Below, piece by piece: positions 6,788 through 9,295 of a stretch of DNA of 9,295 nt. The DNA comes from Crocinitomicaceae bacterium (GTDB lineage Bacteria > Bacteroidota > Bacteroidia > Flavobacteriales > Parvicellaceae). The stretch lies in the NCBI GenBank assembly GCA_002721285.1, contig PBJU01000018.1:29040-38334 (forward strand), read 5' to 3'. A model generated the notes under the pieces. The model was not told the origin of the DNA and did not search any database. It saw nothing but the letters and a program-made list of their open reading frames with translations. The stretch's first letter is position 1, and each line of letters opens with the position of its first letter. A program made the translations under genes and the position numbers.

Positions 6788-8251
6788 ATGAAGAAACTAA
6801 TATTTATTGTATTTGCTATAGTAACGTTTCAATTTAATGCTCAACAGAATCTTAAATTTAAGATAGTTGATCTTCAAGACACCACTGTATTTCTTGCTAG
6901 ATATTTTGGAGAAAGATTATATTATGCAGACACTGCAATTTCTAAAAATCAAAATGTAGTTTTTAACACCAAAAAGCTAGTTGGAGGAGTATATGCTGTA
7001 GTTTGCCCAGGATCTAAATACTTTGAATTTATTGTAACTGATGAAGATGTTATAATGGAAACCAAATTAGATGATTTTATTGGTTCTATGAAGGTGATTA
7101 AGTCAGAAAATAATAAAATATTTTACGGTTATATTAATTACTTAAATCAAAAGAAAAATGAAGCCAAATCTTTTATGGAAAATAAAGAAAAAATGGCCGC
7201 TTTAGATAAAGAAGTTAAGGATTATCAAAAGAATAACATACTGGATAAAACAGAATTTTTTGGTGCCAAAGTATTAGCAATGTCCATTGACATTAAACTA
7301 CCTGAAAAATTTAAAAATAATGACACTCTTAAGTATAATTATATCATTCGTCATTTTTGGGATAATATTGATTTAAAAGACAACAGGATTGTACATACTC
7401 CAGTATTTCATAACAAATTGGACCAATTCTTTAAAATGATACCTAATCATCCAGATACAATATGTAAATATTCCTACAAAATAATTGATGAAATGGATCC
7501 TAAATCTGATTTGTTCAAATATACAGTTCATCATATAACTTATAAATATGAAACTTCAAATGTGATGGGAATGGATGCTGTTTTTGTATGTATGGCACAA
7601 AAGTACTATTGTCCTCCAGAGTCAACTGCAGCATTTTGGTTAGATTCAACTAAACTAGTAGACTTGTGTGATAAAGCATCTAAACTAGAGCCTTTATTAG
7701 TTGGTAAAAATGCACCTAGAATAATACTAGCAGATACATCACAAGAAAATTGGGTAGACTTTTACCAATTGAAAAATAAATATAATTTACTTATTTTCTG
7801 GGATCCAGATTGTGGACATTGTAAAAAAGAGATTCCTAAACTACTTAAACTTTACCATGAGCTTAAAGAAAAAAATATAGATATTGAATTTATTGGATAT
7901 GGTACTAATTTGGAAAATGAAGATTGGAGAAAATTCATTAGAGATAAAAAATTAGACTGGCTTAATCTTTCAGATTTTCCAGATGCTAATGAAAATCCAA
8001 CAAAATATTTATTTGATCAAAAAGTTACTGACTTAAAAAGTTTAAACTTTAGAAAAACATATGATATTTTCAGTACTCCTCAAGTATATTTAGTAGATAA
8101 AGACAAAAAAATTATTGGTAAAAAATTAGATGCTCTAACATTGGCTACAATGATGGAGCACATTGAAGATGTTAAAATTGAATATAAAACTGTATTAGAA
8201 GAACAGCAGAAAAAAGAAAAAAAGAAAAAAGAAGAATCTAAAAACAAATAA
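6788..8251 (+). CDS. Exported TlpA/ResA-like thiol-disulfide protein with DUF4369 and DUF5106
   Basis: A 487-residue protein starting at ATG 6788. A TTG 18 bp upstream in frame would add NNTYY before a good signal peptide (MKKLIFIVFAIVTFQFNAQ) and is not needed. Residues about 20-110 resemble the N-terminal DUF4369 beta domain. Residues about 150-300 resemble DUF5106 (RHFWDNIDL, HTPVFHNKLDQFFKM, NHPDTI). A thioredoxin-fold domain covers about 305-455, with FWDPDCGHCKKEIPKL holding the CGHC redox pair C342/C345 and the cis-Pro at STPQ (P431). The tail (470-487) is rich in Lys and Glu. Family knowledge: periplasmic TlpA/ResA-like proteins reduce or rearrange disulfides in exported proteins. The CGHC pair is PDI-like and may favour isomerase or oxidase activity, which is inference. 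It sits upstream of the DUF1573 gene with an 86 bp gap. Confidence 0.85.
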   Translation: MKKLIFIVFAIVTFQFNAQQNLKFKIVDLQDTTVFLARYFGERLYYADTAISKNQNVVFNTKKLVGGVYAVVCPGSKYFEFIVTDEDVIMETKLDDFIGSMKVIKSENNKIFYGYINYLNQKKNEAKSFMENKEKMAALDKEVKDYQKNNILDKTEFFGAKVLAMSIDIKLPEKFKNNDTLKYNYIIRHFWDNIDLKDNRIVHTPVFHNKLDQFFKMIPNHPDTICKYSYKIIDEMDPKSDLFKYTVHHITYKYETSNVMGMDAVFVCMAQKYYCPPESTAAFWLDSTKLVDLCDKASKLEPLLVGKNAPRIILADTSQENWVDFYQLKNKYNLLIFWDPDCGHCKKEIPKLLKLYHELKEKNIDIEFIGYGTNLENEDWRKFIRDKKLDWLNLSDFPDANENPTKYLFDQKVTDLKSLNFRKTYDIFSTPQVYLVDKDKKIIGKKLDALTLATMMEHIEDVKIEYKTVLEEQQKKEKKKKEESKNK

Positions 8252-8300
8252 TAATTTTGGTCTGATTTTTGTCCACTGTTAATTATTAAACGACATTTTA

Positions 8301-8308
8301 TATATTTG
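8301..8308 (+). promoter_or_regulatory. Candidate -7 promoter element for the DUF1573 gene
   Basis: TATATTTG is a perfect and common form of the Bacteroidetes TAnnTTTG element. It lies 29 bp before the ATG at 8338, giving a plausible start near 8314 and a leader of about 24 nt free of G-rich Shine-Dalgarno sequence. The -33 TTG is not at the expected spacing. Confidence 0.5.
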
Positions 8309-8337
8309 AAAAAAATTAAATAAGAAAACACACAACT

Positions 8338-8829
8338 ATGAAAAAATCAATATTCACTTTAAGTTTAATTTTTGTATCTCTACTATCCTTAAATAGTATA
8401 TATGCACAAGTAGAGAATACATCTACTCTTGGAGATGATAAAGAAGCTGCTGCTCCAATAGGGGGAGCTGAAATATCATTCGACAAAGAAACTCATGACT
8501 ATGGAGAAATAGAACAACATGCTAATGGTGAATGTGTGTTTGTATTTACCAATACAGGTAATCAAGCTCTTAAAATCACCAATGCTAAAGGATCATGTGG
8601 ATGTACTGTTCCTCAATGGCCTAGAGAAGAAATTGCTGCTGGAGCTACTGGTGAAATAAAAGTAAAATACGATACTAAAAGAATTGGTATGATTAATAAA
8701 TCTGTGACTATTCAATCAAATGCTACAAATGCACCAACTAAAATTATTAGAATCAAAGGTCAAGTAAAAGCACCAAAAACTAATGCTACTGCAGTTAAAC
8801 CATCTGAAGGGCCTGTTCAATCAGAGTAA
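8338..8829 (+). CDS. Exported DUF1573 domain protein
   Basis: A 163-residue protein with a signal peptide (1-23, ending SIYA before QVE). It carries one DUF1573 domain at about 44-143. Family marks are FDKETHDYGEIEQ (48-60), FVFTNTGNQALKITNAKGSCG at about 68-88, the CGC of SCGCTVPQWP (86-95), and a closing IIRIKGQVK. DUF1573 is an Ig-like beta-sandwich related to the ASH/HYDIN group and is very common in Bacteroidetes envelope proteins. Its molecular role is not known. The conserved Cys 87/Cys 89 pair near the thiol-disulfide gene upstream is suggestive only. The last 20 residues are low in complexity (Ala, Thr, Pro, Ser). It probably has its own promoter at 8301 and ends at the strong hairpin terminator at 8851. 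Confidence 0.9.
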   Translation: MKKSIFTLSLIFVSLLSLNSIYAQVENTSTLGDDKEAAAPIGGAEISFDKETHDYGEIEQHANGECVFVFTNTGNQALKITNAKGSCGCTVPQWPREEIAAGATGEIKVKYDTKRIGMINKSVTIQSNATNAPTKIIRIKGQVKAPKTNATAVKPSEGPVQSE

Positions 8830-8850
8830 ACATTTATACAAATGATATTT

Positions 8851-8880
8851 AAAACCACTCATATAGAGTGGTTTTTTTTT
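8851..8880 (+). terminator. Rho-independent terminator after the DUF1573 gene
   Basis: A perfect 10-bp stem, AAAACCACTC (8851-8860) with GAGTGGTTTT (8866-8875), closes a 5-nt loop ATATA. It is followed by more T residues, making a run of nine from 8872 to 8880. It lies 21 bp after the stop codon at 8829. The left arm begins with A residues, so it may also act weakly on the reverse strand. Confidence 0.9.
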
Positions 8881-8890
8881 GGATACAAAT

Positions 8891-8916
8891 AAAAAAGCCA
8901 CATTAAAGTGGATTTT
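8891..8916 (-). terminator. Rho-independent terminator of sucD
   Basis: Read on the reverse strand, AAAATCCAC, a TTTAAT loop and GTGGCTTTTTT form a hairpin with a 4-bp CCAC/GTGG core, one mismatch and an A/T base. It ends in a T run (A run at 8891-8896 on the forward strand). It lies about 25 bp beyond the sucD stop at 8941-8943, as expected for the reverse-strand gene. Confidence 0.65.
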
Positions 8917-8940
8917 CAAATAATATAATAAATAAGGGAA

Positions 8941-9295
8941 TTAATTAAGCAATTCTGCCATTTTGGTTCCTAAATCAGCTGGAGAATCTACAACATGTAC
9001 TCCACAATCTCTTAGAATTGCTTTTTTAGCAGAAGCAGTATCGCTATCTCCACCTACAATAGCACCTGCATGACCCATCGTTCTTCCTTTTGGAGCAGTA
9101 TCACCTGCAATAAATGCTACAACTGGCTTAGTACCATTTTTTTGAATCCATTTACCAGCTTCGGCCTCTAAATTTCCACCTATTTCTCCAATCATAATAA
9201 TACCATGGGTATCCTCATCATTCATCAATAGTTCAACCGCGTCTTTTATTGTTGTACCAATAATTGGATCCCCTCCAACCCCAATTGCAGTAGTT
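8941..9295 (-). CDS. sucD: Succinate-CoA ligase (ADP-forming) subunit alpha, C-terminal part
   Basis: 117 codons plus the stop are visible; the gene continues beyond the window edge, so the true start is not here. SucD couples succinyl-CoA cleavage to ATP or GTP formation in the TCA cycle, with SucC as beta subunit. The visible part begins TTAIGVGGDPIIGTTIKDAV, matching the family GGDPI.GT motif. It goes on with MIGEIGG and GDTAPKGRTMGHAGAIVGG. The His in GHAGAI (codon 9070-9072) is the one phosphorylated in the family. The end, DSPADLGTKMAELLN, is a normal SucD C-terminus. A TTG at 9226-9228 is only an internal Leu codon, because strong homology continues upstream of it. The gene converges on the DUF1573 gene with two terminators in the 111 bp between them. 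The protein is cytosolic. Confidence 0.95.
   Translation of the reverse strand, partial: TTAIGVGGDPIIGTTIKDAVELLMNDEDTHGIIMIGEIGGNLEAEAGKWIQKNGTKPVVAFIAGDTAPKGRTMGHAGAIVGGDSDTASAKKAILRDCGVHVVDSPADLGTKMAELLN

Noticed and set aside
8248..8288. AATAATT / AATTATT inverted repeat after the thioredoxin-like gene
   Set aside because: Short A/T-only arms with a loop of more than 20 nt; not a convincing terminator or operator.
8080..8331. 83-codon reverse frame over the end of the thioredoxin-like gene
   Set aside because: The poly-Ser/Phe stretch is the reverse of the Lys-rich tail codons; no homology signs.
9226..9228. TTG as the sucD start
   Set aside because: The frame stays open to the window edge with clear SucD sequence (GGDPIIGTT), so this is an internal Leu codon.
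1..9295. Mobile element, CRISPR array, tRNA or other RNA gene
   Set aside because: No repeat-spacer pattern, transposase, integrase, terminal inverted repeats or tRNA-like sequence was noticed on either strand by eye.

Overview
The window looks like a chromosomal piece of a Bacteroidetes bacterium, most likely of the order Flavobacteriales. The DNA is strongly AT-rich. It carries type IX secretion system (T9SS) hallmarks: a PorP/SprF C-terminus, a PorE-like TPR/PD40/OmpA protein and a secreted protein with a Por-type C-terminal sorting domain. Several intergenic gaps hold the Bacteroidetes -7 promoter motif TAnnTTTG, and Shine-Dalgarno sequences are not evident. DUF4369/DUF5106 thioredoxin-like and DUF1573 proteins are also typical of this phylum. 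I cannot name a genus.

Layout. Positions 1-2024 hold a forward T9SS/gliding-type pair: the end of a PorP/SprF-like outer-membrane protein overlapping a periplasmic PorE-like protein. A two-helix membrane protein of unknown function follows (2108-2833). It converges, with 3 bp between stop codons, on a reverse-strand exported glycoside hydrolase family 3 protein (2837-3922). From the divergent gap 3923-4048 a compact forward cluster begins: a small T9SS-secreted cleaved-adhesin/choice-of-anchor-J protein, an ABC ATPase starting at TTG, and a MacB/LolC/FtsX-like permease starting at GTG and overlapping the ATPase by 4 bp (4049-6705). Then come an exported thioredoxin-fold protein (6788-8251), an exported DUF1573 protein (8338-8829), two hairpin terminators facing opposite ways, and the 3' part of sucD on the reverse strand (8941 to the window edge).

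How they may work together. Most products act in the envelope: T9SS translocon-associated components, a T9SS cargo, an ABC exporter/lipoprotein-release-like complex, a peptidoglycan-type GH3 hydrolase and a thiol-disulfide protein. Only sucD is a central-metabolism gene. No tRNA, rRNA, CRISPR array, insertion sequence or phage gene was seen, and no gap exceeds 300 bp. I do not see a clearly new multi-gene system. The best candidate for a second look is the three-gene cluster of T9SS cargo, ATPase with altered Walker A and H-loop, and permease.
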